DNA of 40,092 nt from Oscillospiraceae bacterium (GCA_902789515.1 CADAOK010000035.1:1-40092); one strand, 5' to 3'; numbered from the stretch's first letter, positions 17,028 through 25,699 are shown. Notes: a model not told the origin generated them from the sequence alone. Numbers and translations are program-made.

Positions 17028-18993
17028 AAACAAGTCCGATGTAAAGTCTGCTAAGGCTCCCCAGGGACCCGGCGGAAGACGTAAAGGTCCGGCTTCGATG
17101 TCGGATGTCATGGCTTCCGCAGGAAGCCTCAAGCGTGTCATGAAGCTGTATTTCAAGACATTCCCGAAGCTTACCCTGCTTATAGGTGTATGCGTCACTG
17201 TAGGTGCGATAACCGCTGCAATCCCTGCAGTATTCCAGCAGAAGGTCCTCAAGGTAATTGAAGGCGCTTTCGCATCAGGTGACTGGGAAGCGGCCAAGCC
17301 TCAGATCCTTCACTATATCATCCCGCTTATCTGCCTTTATGTGTTCGCGCTTATCCTGAGTGTTGTTCAGTCCCAGGTCCTTGCGTATATGACACAGAAG
17401 TTCCTTGCCAAGATGAGGGAAGAGATGTTCTCGAAGATGCAGACTCTGCCTCTGAGTTATTTTGACACTCACAAGCACGGCGATATCATGAGCCACTATA
17501 CGAACGATATCGATACATTGAGGCAGTTCGTATCCATGGCATTCCCTACGATGATCCGCGCCGGCATCGTTGTGCTGTCGGTATTCTTCATCATGCTCTA
17601 TTACAGCGTATGGCTGACACTCATCCTGTGTCTCGGCATAGTTCTCATGGTCTTCATCACGGGCAGGGTCGGAGCAGGCTCATCGAAATACTTCCTGCGC
17701 CAGCAGAAGGCGGTTGCCTCCACGGAAGGTTTTGTCCAGGAGATCATGAACGGCCAGAAGGTAGTCAAGGTCTTCAATCACGAGCCTGAGGCCATCGAAC
17801 AGTTTGATGTGCTCAATGACGGTCTTACAGAAGACAGCGGCAAGGCTAACATGTATGCGAATATCCTGGCTCCGATAATCAACAATATCGGAAACATCGT
17901 ATATGTTCTTATCGCCATACTTGGCGGTGTCATGATGTTCTTCGGCTTATCGAATCTGTCTTTATCAGGTCTTGCTTTCGGCATCGATATCATGGTTCCG
18001 TTCCTCAATATGAGCAAGCAGTTCATGGGCAACATGAACCAGCTCACCATGCAGATGAATGCCATCGTCATGGCAGGAGCCGGCGCACAGAGGATCTTCG
18101 ATCTTATCGACAGAGAGCCCGAGACCGACGACGGATATGTAACCCTGGTTACCTGTGATGTCGCTGAAGACGGCACGATTACCGAGACTGACCATACCAC
18201 CGGACACTGGGCATGGAAGCATCCCCACCAGGCTGACGGTACTATCACATACACGGAGCTCAAGGGTGACGTCAGGCTTACGGATGTTGATTTCGCGTAT
18301 GTTCCCGACAAGCAGGTCCTTTATGATGTGTCCGTTTTCGCCGAACCCGGACAGAAGGTTGCCTTTGTTGGCGCTACCGGTGCGGGCAAGACAACGATCA
18401 CGAACCTTATCAACCGTTTCTACGATATCGCAGACGGTAAGATCAGATATGACGGCATCAATGTAAACAAGATAAAGAAGAGGGACTTAAGAAAGTCTCT
18501 GGGCCTCGTTCTTCAGGAGACGAACCTGTTTACGGGCAGTGTTATGGAGAACATCAGATACGGCAGGCTCAGCGCGACCGATGAGGAGTGCCGCGAGGCA
18601 GCAAGGCTTGCAGGTGCAGCTGACTTTATCGAGAGACTGCCTGCCGGATACAATACCGAACTGACGAACAACGGTTCAAACCTCTCTCAGGGCCAGAGAC
18701 AGCTTATCGCGATCGCGAGGGCGGCTGTAGCAAATCCTCCGGTAATGATCCTCGACGAGGCTACTTCTTCGATCGATACGCGTACAGAGGCGATAGTCCA
18801 GCGCGGCATGGATAAGCTCATGGAGGGACGCACGGTGTTTGTCATCGCTCACAGGCTCTCAACGGTAATGAATTCCGATGTCATCATGGTCTTAGATCAC
18901 GGAAGGATCATCGAGCGCGGATCTCATGAACAGCTTATTGCAGAGAAGGGCACATACTACCAGCTCTATACCGGAGCTTTTGAACTTGAATAA
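17014..18993 (+). CDS. ABC exporter half-transporter, catalytic subunit
   Basis: 659-residue partner of the previous subunit. The membrane domain covers about 45-350 after a basic Lys/Gly/Pro tail. The ATPase domain has intact Walker A (GATGAGKTT near 453), Walker B with catalytic Glu (ILDEATSSID) and switch His (VIAHRLSTV). Its signature is LSQGQ rather than LSGGQ; that motif faces the degenerate Walker site of the partner, so both halves of the inactive site are altered. A segment of about 45 residues precedes the ATPase core (near 375-420, with TGHWAWKHPH), a variant also known from other Firmicutes exporters. GGGGG at 17006-17010 is close to the ATG at 17014 (3 nt) and better spaced for an ATG at 17020 (9 nt), so the true start may be 17020. 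Confidence 0.93.
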   Translation: MAMTENKSDVKSAKAPQGPGGRRKGPASMSDVMASAGSLKRVMKLYFKTFPKLTLLIGVCVTVGAITAAIPAVFQQKVLKVIEGAFASGDWEAAKPQILHYIIPLICLYVFALILSVVQSQVLAYMTQKFLAKMREEMFSKMQTLPLSYFDTHKHGDIMSHYTNDIDTLRQFVSMAFPTMIRAGIVVLSVFFIMLYYSVWLTLILCLGIVLMVFITGRVGAGSSKYFLRQQKAVASTEGFVQEIMNGQKVVKVFNHEPEAIEQFDVLNDGLTEDSGKANMYANILAPIINNIGNIVYVLIAILGGVMMFFGLSNLSLSGLAFGIDIMVPFLNMSKQFMGNMNQLTMQMNAIVMAGAGAQRIFDLIDREPETDDGYVTLVTCDVAEDGTITETDHTTGHWAWKHPHQADGTITYTELKGDVRLTDVDFAYVPDKQVLYDVSVFAEPGQKVAFVGATGAGKTTITNLINRFYDIADGKIRYDGINVNKIKKRDLRKSLGLVLQETNLFTGSVMENIRYGRLSATDEECREAARLAGAADFIERLPAGYNTELTNNGSNLSQGQRQLIAIARAAVANPPVMILDEATSSIDTRTEAIVQRGMDKLMEGRTVFVIAHRLSTVMNSDVIMVLDHGRIIERGSHEQLIAEKGTYYQLYTGAFELE

Positions 18994-19008
18994 AAGTGAT
19001 AATCTCCG

Positions 19009-19037
19009 TTTACCAATTCTCTTATTTATAATAGAAT
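19009..19037 (+). promoter_or_regulatory. Promoter candidate for the 19095 lipoprotein
   Basis: TTTACC (19009-19014) and TAGAAT (19032-19037), spacer 17 bp. An overlapping TATAAT (19027-19032) lacks a -35 at the right distance. No terminator hairpin is seen after the exporter gene, so read-through is possible. Confidence 0.45.
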
Positions 19038-19094
19038 AATCCGTGTTACAATATTAAAATAAAATGATATACATATATTTGGGAGGGTGTTCGT

Positions 19095-19619
19095 ATGAGA
19101 AGCAAGGTTAAAGCAGCATCGGTGCTTTTGGTAATGATGCTCTCGCTTGTGCTCCTCGCAGGATGCAGCGGCAAGAAAGTAACGCTTAGAAGAGTTACAT
19201 ACGAGATCCCCAGCAATTACAAGTTGAGCAGCCAGATCGGCAACGATACGGCAACCTATACTGCCAGCAACGGTTTCGAAGAAGGTGCGGTCCTCAGGTT
19301 CAATTCAAGCCTCGGTGATCTTTATGATGAGAATGCATTCGATAAGGAATGCATAAGATATGCTGATTCCTGCCTGAATTCGATCCCTGAAGTAGGTCAG
19401 TATTCCATCGTATCCAATGTCAAGACACAGTGGCTGGGCATGCCCGCCGTAAGGTTTACGGCCAATGCGGTGTCTAATTCCGGCAAAGCACTTGTTGTAG
19501 AAGGTATATATGCCTATGATGCAGAGAACAATGCGATATACAACATCTCTCTGACACGTCCTGCAACCAGCTTTGACAAGGACTTCGATAGTATTCTGAA
19601 CAAAGCGCGTCTGGGCTGA
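19095..19619 (+). CDS. Small lipoprotein of unknown function
   Basis: 174 residues. A basic N-terminus and hydrophobic core end in a clear lipobox (LLAG before Cys24), so the protein should be lipidated and held on the outer face of the membrane. The mature part is soluble with an Ile-Pro-Ser-Asn-Tyr segment (YEIPSNYKL) near its start, alternating beta-like strands and a C-terminal FDKDFDSILNKARL helix, similar in plan to PsbP-like or DUF-type lipoproteins that carry one alpha/beta domain. GGGAGGG precedes the ATG. It ends 2 bp from the convergent YfhO-family gene. I do not recognise a specific family. Confidence 0.85.
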   Translation: MRSKVKAASVLLVMMLSLVLLAGCSGKKVTLRRVTYEIPSNYKLSSQIGNDTATYTASNGFEEGAVLRFNSSLGDLYDENAFDKECIRYADSCLNSIPEVGQYSIVSNVKTQWLGMPAVRFTANAVSNSGKALVVEGIYAYDAENNAIYNISLTRPATSFDKDFDSILNKARLG

Positions 19620-19621
19620 TA

Positions 19622-21685
19622 TCAGACCTCTTCCTGCTTAGTTTTCCGGACTGATCTTCCCTGCTTTACCTTGTACAGGGCGATTATTGCTGCAACAACG
19701 GCAAGGCCTGATACCGATACGGCAAGGCCTGTGTAGAAATTTCTTTCCACGTATCTGACAGAGATGTGGTGCTCTCCGGGAGGGCAGACCACCTTTATCT
19801 CCCACAGATTTGAATCCGCCTCAATCCCGGCCGGTTCCCCGTCAATGGTGCAGGTAAAGTATTCATCGTGCGCATAGTTCATGGTTATCTCTCCTCCGGC
19901 AAATCCGGCCGGAGTGGTAAGCTCGAGGCTGTTTACCTTTTGTTCCAGAGCTATCCCGTTACCGTCTTCGTCGTACGCCAGAGGCTCACAGAAGGAATCT
20001 TCGAAGATCACTTTACTGTCGTCCTCGAATACCTCAGTGATGCCGTACTGCCCGAAATATGCCGTAAAGGCATCCTTGTTCCTGATGTCTGAGACATACC
20101 ATCTTACAGAACGGCCCCGCATCTCCTCAACGAAACCGGGATATACATCCGGAAGCTCGCCGGAGAGCTCCGTAACATGTGAGAAAAATTCGGAATACTC
20201 CTTAACGTCGCTCTTCATCATTACATCGTAGTACCCGCTGACACTGTTGAACCCGAAGTAAGATGCAAGATCGTACTCAAGTGTAGACGTCGTATCGATC
20301 ATCTGAAGACCGCTGACAGGATCGATAGTTACCGGGCAGAAGCACACGGATACATATCGTCCTTCCGCAAGGTTATCCGCATACTCTTCCTCGAAAGGAA
20401 TCTTGCTGGTGCAGATGATCCCCGCGGTCTTGCGCGGTGCCATCATATATAGCCCGAGAAGGCTTACAGTCTGGATAACGAGGAATGCGGCAAACAGGAC
20501 ATTAACAGGTTTCCCGCGCTTTTGCTGCAGATATTTCCCGATCACGGTCATGGTAAGTGAGGATATGACGATTACCGCAGATATGGTAATTATCGTCAGT
20601 TTATGCTGATATCTGAATCTGTTGAGTATCGGGATGAGATAGATGATCCGGTTGAATCCGACACTCAGCATCCACAGCAGGGATATAGCGCAGACGGGGA
20701 GAGATGCCGCCATGCCGGTCATCTCTTTCCTGTAAGAACCGAAATTCCTTCCCAGCGTGACTCCAAGGAATATCAGGAGGATCGCACCTACTGCAGTAAA
20801 TACCGCAGAGATAATGCCGAAGAAACCGACTCCGGATATCAGTCTGTAGCTCGTGAAAGTCTCAAAAGACAGCTTGTCCGCTCTCTCGCTCATAGCCGTA
20901 AGATCAAGCATCGGGAGCATGAGAGGGAGGCAGGCGAGAGTTACTATCACATAGCTAACCGCATACTCGCCGATGAGTTCGATGAACGAGCGGGATCTCT
21001 TCTTTGACTTATCCTTATCAATAAGTACATAAGAAGCAGCAAATATAAAGTCGAAGATCGCAGAATAGATGAAGAACTGGGGATGCCCGCAGTAAAAGAG
21101 TGCGATCCTGGGAACAGAAGCCAGGAGAAGATTGATGACGGAGTGTCGCTGGTGGAGCCTGAATGTTCCGTAATACATCCAGGGAAGCGCAGCAGTCGTC
21201 ATCATGACTATTATCCACGAGTCGCCTATGCAGATGTTATATGTGTTGAGGTTCCACCCGACAGCACCTATTATGGCGGGGATCCTCGTGCAGCCGATCT
21301 CGCGGAGGAACAGATAAGCACCGGCAGAGCCCGTCATGATAAGGATAAGCGCCATGATATCGATGGTGGCATCGATGTGCCCGAAGATGAGCCGGCTTAC
21401 GGCTGCGGCTATGAAAACGAGCGGATTGAGCGAGCCGGTCTGTCCGGTCCCGAGAAAGCGTTTGCCGCAGAACTGGTGGAAGTTATAGAACGGGAATTCC
21501 CCGCCGAGCAGGGATCTGACCGAATGCTGATACATACACAGATAAGCATCGGCATTGTCATCGTTGAGGAAGAAATAGGGAAAGCGTATCTCCAGGAGCA
21601 CGAAGAACAGCAAGCAGATCAATAAGATCACTGCCAGATCGGTCGTATATTGCTTCCTGACTGATAATTCCGCCTTCTTATTCAT
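19622..21685 (-). CDS. YfhO-family membrane protein coupled to the SCIFF maturase gene
   Basis: 687-residue polytopic protein, last gene of the SCIFF operon. Helix 1 (LAVILLICLLFFVLLEIRF) is followed by the YfhO-like loop FFLNDDNADAYLCMYQH, then about eleven more helices to residue 420, an external domain (about 425-640, ending CPPGEHHISVRYVERNFY) and a last helix with a basic tail. The loop with DDNADA takes the place of the acidic catalytic region of GT-C glycosyltransferases (inference). Its start lies 8 bp inside the maturase gene and the ribosome-binding site must be within it, so its translation is tied to the maturase. A glycosyltransferase-fold protein joined to a thioether-peptide operon is unexpected; chance placement is possible. 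Confidence 0.8.
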   Translation of the reverse strand: MNKKAELSVRKQYTTDLAVILLICLLFFVLLEIRFPYFFLNDDNADAYLCMYQHSVRSLLGGEFPFYNFHQFCGKRFLGTGQTGSLNPLVFIAAAVSRLIFGHIDATIDIMALILIMTGSAGAYLFLREIGCTRIPAIIGAVGWNLNTYNICIGDSWIIVMMTTAALPWMYYGTFRLHQRHSVINLLLASVPRIALFYCGHPQFFIYSAIFDFIFAASYVLIDKDKSKKRSRSFIELIGEYAVSYVIVTLACLPLMLPMLDLTAMSERADKLSFETFTSYRLISGVGFFGIISAVFTAVGAILLIFLGVTLGRNFGSYRKEMTGMAASLPVCAISLLWMLSVGFNRIIYLIPILNRFRYQHKLTIITISAVIVISSLTMTVIGKYLQQKRGKPVNVLFAAFLVIQTVSLLGLYMMAPRKTAGIICTSKIPFEEEYADNLAEGRYVSVCFCPVTIDPVSGLQMIDTTSTLEYDLASYFGFNSVSGYYDVMMKSDVKEYSEFFSHVTELSGELPDVYPGFVEEMRGRSVRWYVSDIRNKDAFTAYFGQYGITEVFEDDSKVIFEDSFCEPLAYDEDGNGIALEQKVNSLELTTPAGFAGGEITMNYAHDEYFTCTIDGEPAGIEADSNLWEIKVVCPPGEHHISVRYVERNFYTGLAVSVSGLAVVAAIIALYKVKQGRSVRKTKQEEV

Positions 21686-23057
21686 CTCCCGGTTTCCTGA
21701 TATCTGAAGTCAAGAGCTTTACTGCGATCGCGCATTCAATACGCTTGCAAAACAGTTTGCATCCGTAATCGTATACGCCGCTGATGTCTCCCGTTGCATG
21801 GTAGGCATTGGCAGCACAGCCGCCTGAGCAGTAGAGCTTTGCCCAGCAGTCCCTGCATTCGGGCCTGCTGTAGGCATTGCAGGATGCGAACTTGCTGCGC
21901 ATGTCTGTGTTGGTCACGCCCTCATATATGTCACCCATCTTATACTTGTCATCGCCGACAAACTGGTGGCAGGGATAGAGATCACCCCACGGTGTTACGG
22001 CAAGATACTCAGTACCGGAACCGCATCCTGCTATCCTCTTGTATATGCAGGGGCCGCATGTCAGGTCCAGCATATAGTGATAGAAAGTGAAGGGGCGGCC
22101 TTCCTTGTGCCTTTGGACCATGAGCCTTGCGAGTTCGTCGTACTGCTCAAAGATGACGGGAAGATCCTCTTCGGTCAGAGCGGAAGGGGATGCCGGATCG
22201 GTTACGACCGGTTCCATGGAGAGCTCCGTGAATCCCAGATCGAGGTAATGCTTTATATCATTAAGGAAATCAGGGTTGAAGTGCGTGTATGTGCCGCGCA
22301 TATAGTAGCTCTTGCCGTCTCTTTGCGCGACGAATCTTTGGAAGTTCGGAACGATCTTGTCGTAGGAACCGTTGCCGGCGTAGTCGACCCTGAACCTGTC
22401 GTTGACTTCCTTGCGTCCGTCGAGAGAGAGGACCACATTGTGGAATTCCCTGTTCGCGAACTCCGTGACCTCATCGTCGAGCAGCACGCCGTTGGTCGTA
22501 AGCGTGAACCTGATGTTCTTATTGTGGAGCTTCTCCTGTTCTCTGCCGTATGCGGTAAGCTGCTTTACCACTTCCCAGTTCATGAGAGGCTCGCCGCCGA
22601 AGAAATCGATGTCCAGGTTCTTGTGGAAACCGGAATTCTCTATCAGGAAGTCGATCGCACGCTTGCCCACCTCATAGCTCATCAGTGCACGGTCGCCGTG
22701 GTACTTGCCCTGACTTGCAAAGCAGTAGGAGCAGTTGAGGTTGCAGGTATGTGCCACATGCAGACAGAGAGCCTTGATATTGAAATTCTTTTTTCTGAAA
22801 TCGCGGGCAAGGTTCTCGTATTTGTCCGGTGCGTACAGTTTGCCGGCCTCTTTGAGACTGTCGATGTCCGAAAGACACTCTTCGGCTTCTCCCCGGGTGA
22901 TCTTGTGCTCCGTGACAGCCCTGGAGATGACATCTTCCGCGGGCTGTGTCTCATACCATCTGATCATGTCATATGCCACGGGATCGACCATGTGGATCGA
23001 GCCCGAATGGCAGTCGAGCACTATGTTAAGTCCGTCAAACTGATAGCAGTGAATCAT
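21678..23057 (-). CDS. scfB: SCIFF maturase, radical SAM/SPASM protein
   Basis: 459-residue radical SAM enzyme that forms Cys-to-alpha or other thioether links in the SCIFF precursor peptide (ranthipeptide class; characterised homologue CteB). Residues 1-90 form a RiPP-recognition-like domain. The [4Fe-4S]/SAM motif is C105-NLN-C109-SY-C112, with FFGGEPL following. The SPASM region holds clustered cysteines between about 340 and 445 (CGPC, GCGSGTEYLAVTPWG, PCHQF, CRDCWAKLYCSGGC, CKLFCKR) that bind two auxiliary clusters. It lies 73 bp after the precursor gene, beyond a terminator hairpin. The Shine-Dalgarno is weak (GGTTGGT), so expression is probably low. Family assignment is very secure because of the adjacent six-cysteine peptide. 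Confidence 0.96.
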   Translation of the reverse strand: MIHCYQFDGLNIVLDCHSGSIHMVDPVAYDMIRWYETQPAEDVISRAVTEHKITRGEAEECLSDIDSLKEAGKLYAPDKYENLARDFRKKNFNIKALCLHVAHTCNLNCSYCFASQGKYHGDRALMSYEVGKRAIDFLIENSGFHKNLDIDFFGGEPLMNWEVVKQLTAYGREQEKLHNKNIRFTLTTNGVLLDDEVTEFANREFHNVVLSLDGRKEVNDRFRVDYAGNGSYDKIVPNFQRFVAQRDGKSYYMRGTYTHFNPDFLNDIKHYLDLGFTELSMEPVVTDPASPSALTEEDLPVIFEQYDELARLMVQRHKEGRPFTFYHYMLDLTCGPCIYKRIAGCGSGTEYLAVTPWGDLYPCHQFVGDDKYKMGDIYEGVTNTDMRSKFASCNAYSRPECRDCWAKLYCSGGCAANAYHATGDISGVYDYGCKLFCKRIECAIAVKLLTSDIRKPGDE

Positions 23058-23072
23058 GTGTTTACCAACCGT

Positions 23073-23106
23073 ATAAAATAAAAAAAGGTCTCAAATCGAT
23101 GAGACC
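23073..23106 (-). terminator. Terminator/attenuator between SCIFF precursor and maturase
   Basis: On the minus strand GGTCTCA (23106-23100) pairs with TGAGACC (23093-23087), loop of 6, then TTTTTTTATTTTA. A strong intrinsic terminator placed before the maturase would give much precursor and little enzyme from one promoter. Confidence 0.85.
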
Positions 23107-23130
23107 CTTAATCTCGCAAATTACCAATGC

Positions 23131-23277
23131 TTATTTTGAAAGCTTCTCGCAAGCCTGATTTGCAACTCCGCAGGAAGTCTTGCAAGCTGACTGGCAGGAT
23201 GTCTGGCACTCGCCGCAGCCGCCTTCCTTAGCGGACTTATCAAGGTCGCGGGTCTCGATAGTAACGATTCTCGTCAT
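23131..23277 (-). CDS. scfA: SCIFF ranthipeptide precursor (six cysteines in forty-five residues)
   Basis: 48-residue precursor. The leader (MTRIVTIETRDLDKSAKEGG) precedes the core with six cysteines at positions 21, 24, 28, 32, 36 and 43, in the SCIFF pattern CGECQTSCQSACKTSC. The spacing and the QTSCQSACKTSC string are nearly invariant across Clostridia. Cysteine sulfurs are joined to backbone or side-chain carbons of acceptor residues, usually Thr, by the radical SAM partner. A longer frame opens upstream, but AGGGGG (8 nt before) and leader conservation fix the ATG at 23277. It has its own promoter with a consensus TATAAT. No dedicated protease or exporter is adjacent; its biological role is only partly known (quorum-like roles have been proposed). 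Confidence 0.96.
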   Translation of the reverse strand: MTRIVTIETRDLDKSAKEGGCGECQTSCQSACKTSCGVANQACEKLSK

Positions 23278-23307
23278 TGTGAGGTTCCCCCTTTTTTTGA
23301 TAGAGAA

Positions 23308-23336
23308 ATTATACTTTGTGCCCGCCATACAGTCAA
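23308..23336 (-). promoter_or_regulatory. Strong promoter of the SCIFF operon
   Basis: TTGACT (23336-23331) and TATAAT (23313-23308), spacer 17 bp, on the minus strand. The -35 overlaps the stop codon of the upstream decarboxylase-like gene, so the precursor has an independent start about 25 bp before its ATG. Confidence 0.88.
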
Positions 23337-24709
23337 GGCAACACTTTGACATAGCCGCCGAAAGGCTCGGCCGGACGCCTTATCTCAGCTCCGCCGGAGC
23401 GGATGTAATCTATCGTGTCCTGTGTGATGAGTTCTCCGGGGACCAGCAGGGGCACACCGGGCGGGTAGCAGAACAGATATTCTCCGGATATCATGCCGGA
23501 ACTCTCTTCAATGGGTTTCTCTTCTGCAGTCAGGCCTTTGATGGATGCATCGCGCACATTCATCGCGAAAACGGGTTTCGGGCGTGGCAGGACCGAACAG
23601 CCTTCCTGCGGAGAAGACAGCCCGTCTATCGTCAGAACGGCATCACAGAAACGGCTTATCGACTCTTCCGTGTCTCCTATACCGGTCATGGCGATCAGGT
23701 GTGTGGAGAAAGCGGCCTCGCACTCTATCCCGAAATCACCTCTGAGTCGCTCGGCGAGTCCTATGCCGTTACCTAATATGACGAGTTTGGAGCGTTCCTT
23801 GACGGGAGCCTGCCAGAGCCGGTAGTTCTTCAGGCCCGTGAGACGTTCCTCAGCCAGGCGGATGCCGTTCTTCCAGGGTGTCATGATGTCACTTCTCGCG
23901 TTGATCGAAGCAAAGCATCTGGAGATCCCGCGCAGGAGTACATATGACGGGGAACTGGTCTCGAAAATATCTATATAGTGACGTATTACCGATTCCGGGA
24001 TCCTGCATCCGGGGTAAGTCAGCATGACTGATGTCTGGGTCGGGGAGTTGAGAGTCTTGTGAAGGCTCTTGATCACGATATCGCCGTAGCAGTTGTGCCC
24101 GAAGAAATCGTCACCGAGACCGAGATGCGCCCCGTGGGCACAATCGGTAATGAGAGTGGCGTCATAGCGCTTTGTTATCTCATATATGGAATGAGTATCC
24201 GATATGACACCCTCATAAGTGGGGGAAGTAATGATGACGGTCCTTATGTCAGGGTTCCTTACAAGTATCTTCTCTATGTCATTTGCCGAGACGGGTCCGG
24301 CAAACGGCAGGCTGCCGTCTGTTACGGGCATCAGCGGGACAGGATTGTTGCCGGTCAGCTCGAGTGCGTGCCATACGGCGAGGTGGCTGTTCATTGCGAC
24401 AAGCACCTTGGAACCGGGCATTTCCGCATTGCATGCCGAGATGGCGGTAAGCAGCATTGCCGTTGAGCCGCCAACCGAGACATAAGCCTTCTCCGCACTC
24501 CAGAGCTCTGCACCTGCGGTCTCCATGTCCCTGATGAGACCGGAAGGCGAGTGGAGGTTGTCGAAGCCGGAGATCTCGGTAATATCACGGGCAAATTCCT
24601 GGGATATCAGATTAGGATTGCGCTTGTGTCCGGGCATATGCATCGGCAGCGGATCGCTTCCGAGATAGAGCTTGAGTGCCGCACCGAGCCTGTCGTTGTC
24701 GTATGCCAT
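23333..24709 (-). CDS. Orn/Lys/Arg decarboxylase-fold PLP enzyme
   Basis: 458-residue PLP-dependent fold-type I protein. The N-terminus has MHMPGHKRN, characteristic of the short Orn/Lys/Arg decarboxylase family (YaaO/SpeA type). SVGGSTAMLLTAI binds the cofactor phosphate, DCAHGAHLGLGDD holds the aspartate contacting the pyridine nitrogen, and SLHKTLNS provides the Schiff-base lysine (near residue 225). The C-terminal region (YPPGVPLLVPGE) is also family-typical. Members decarboxylate arginine, lysine or ornithine for polyamine synthesis; some act on unknown substrates. The gene follows the zinc-ribbon gene after a terminator and precedes the SCIFF precursor by 55 bp. AAGGGGAA precedes the ATG. 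Substrate cannot be read from sequence. Confidence 0.92.
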   Translation of the reverse strand: MAYDNDRLGAALKLYLGSDPLPMHMPGHKRNPNLISQEFARDITEISGFDNLHSPSGLIRDMETAGAELWSAEKAYVSVGGSTAMLLTAISACNAEMPGSKVLVAMNSHLAVWHALELTGNNPVPLMPVTDGSLPFAGPVSANDIEKILVRNPDIRTVIITSPTYEGVISDTHSIYEITKRYDATLITDCAHGAHLGLGDDFFGHNCYGDIVIKSLHKTLNSPTQTSVMLTYPGCRIPESVIRHYIDIFETSSPSYVLLRGISRCFASINARSDIMTPWKNGIRLAEERLTGLKNYRLWQAPVKERSKLVILGNGIGLAERLRGDFGIECEAAFSTHLIAMTGIGDTEESISRFCDAVLTIDGLSSPQEGCSVLPRPKPVFAMNVRDASIKGLTAEEKPIEESSGMISGEYLFCYPPGVPLLVPGELITQDTIDYIRSGGAEIRRPAEPFGGYVKVLP

Positions 24710-24724
24710 AGTTGTTCCCCTTTA

Positions 24725-24760
24725 ACAAGAAACCCTGCCTCATCAGAAGAAGAGGCAGGG
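24725..24760 (-). terminator. Terminator after the zinc-ribbon gene
   Basis: CCCTGCCTC (minus strand 24760-24752) pairs with GAGGCAGGG (24741-24733), nine perfect pairs with a 10-nt loop, followed by TTTCTTGTT. It lies between the zinc-ribbon gene and the decarboxylase-like gene and may lower read-through. Confidence 0.8.
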
Positions 24761-24787
24761 AAAAGAAATGGAGTAAAAAATGAAAAA

Positions 24788-25633
24788 TTAATCCTTAGGT
24801 GTGTAAGTAGTGAAGCTGTAACCGTTGATCATGTCGGGCTTCTCATAGATGGATTCCTGCATCTTGAGTGCTGTGGAGAGGATCAGTGTGTAAGGGCTGA
24901 GACAGCCGTCGATCTTATCGCACTCTGCAGCATAGCTGATAGCCTGTGCCTCATCATCGGAAAGCAGCATGTACTGCGATACGAGGAAGAGGGATCTTAC
25001 GCCTACGCTCATGTAAACGAGTTTGTTGTTGATGGAATAAGAAGGTGCGGAAGAAGATGTGGTGGACAGCCTGCTGCTGAATGACAGACCGAGCGCAGAA
25101 CTTGCAGAGCTCAGTGAAGTTGCTTCTTCCTGGATAAAGAGAGGCTTGCCCTCGATACCGACCTTGCCTACTTCGTGGAAGAGACCGATGATGATAGCGG
25201 ACTCCTCGTCGAGCTGAGGCATGATGGTATCCTTGATCCTGAGGAGCTGCTTTGTAACAGCAACGCTCCTGATGAGGAGGCCCTTCTCGCATGCGAGCTC
25301 ACCCTTTACATCTGCGGGTGCGGTAAGCCATGCTGTCCTGTTCTCGAGGAAATCGATAAAGTGATCGAACTCGGTCTTTCTCTTAACGACTGCTGCCTTG
25401 AGCTGCTCGTAATAAGTTTCGACATTGTCCTTGTTGACTTCGATCATGGGCATAATGCCTGCAACCTTGTCGGACTTGCCGGTAGCTGCTGCCGAGACTG
25501 CTGCTGCCTGAGGAGTAACAACTGCCTCTGCACCGCTGTCGCCTTCATCTGCTGAAGTAAATGTATATTTGCACTTAGGGCATCTGATAGCCTGATTAGC
25601 AATTACCATTCCGCAATCGGGACACTTTTTCAT
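24788..25633 (-). CDS. Zinc-ribbon protein with degenerate HD-like domain
   Basis: 281 residues. It opens with a zinc ribbon (MKKCPDCGMVI...IRCPKCKYTF, four Cys in two CxxC pairs), followed by a low-complexity Ala/Val/Asp-rich linker, then an alpha-helical domain from about residue 80. LFHEVGKVGIEG (near 165) has the look of the HD phosphohydrolase LLHDxxKI motif, and YMLLSDDEAQAISY and LILSTALKMQESI match later helices of that fold. The Asp of the HD pair is Glu and the GHGE-type second metal site is replaced by a Ser-rich insert (about 180-215), so catalysis is unlikely. AGGAGG eight bases before the ATG at 25633 fixes the start although the frame extends 16 codons further. A nucleotide-sensing or scaffold role is a guess. 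Confidence 0.8.
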   Translation of the reverse strand: MKKCPDCGMVIANQAIRCPKCKYTFTSADEGDSGAEAVVTPQAAAVSAAATGKSDKVAGIMPMIEVNKDNVETYYEQLKAAVVKRKTEFDHFIDFLENRTAWLTAPADVKGELACEKGLLIRSVAVTKQLLRIKDTIMPQLDEESAIIIGLFHEVGKVGIEGKPLFIQEEATSLSSASSALGLSFSSRLSTTSSSAPSYSINNKLVYMSVGVRSLFLVSQYMLLSDDEAQAISYAAECDKIDGCLSPYTLILSTALKMQESIYEKPDMINGYSFTTYTPKD

Positions 25634-25699
25634 AGTTGGACCTCCTGAAGAATTCACGGCGTTGAGGGATTCAACCGCCATGAGTTAATTTATTTTGTT

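Noticed and set aside
21966-23081. 371-codon open frame on the plus strand
   Set aside because: It is antisense to the SCIFF maturase, whose radical SAM and SPASM motifs are unambiguous; the plus frame has no recognisable domain and no ribosome-binding site.
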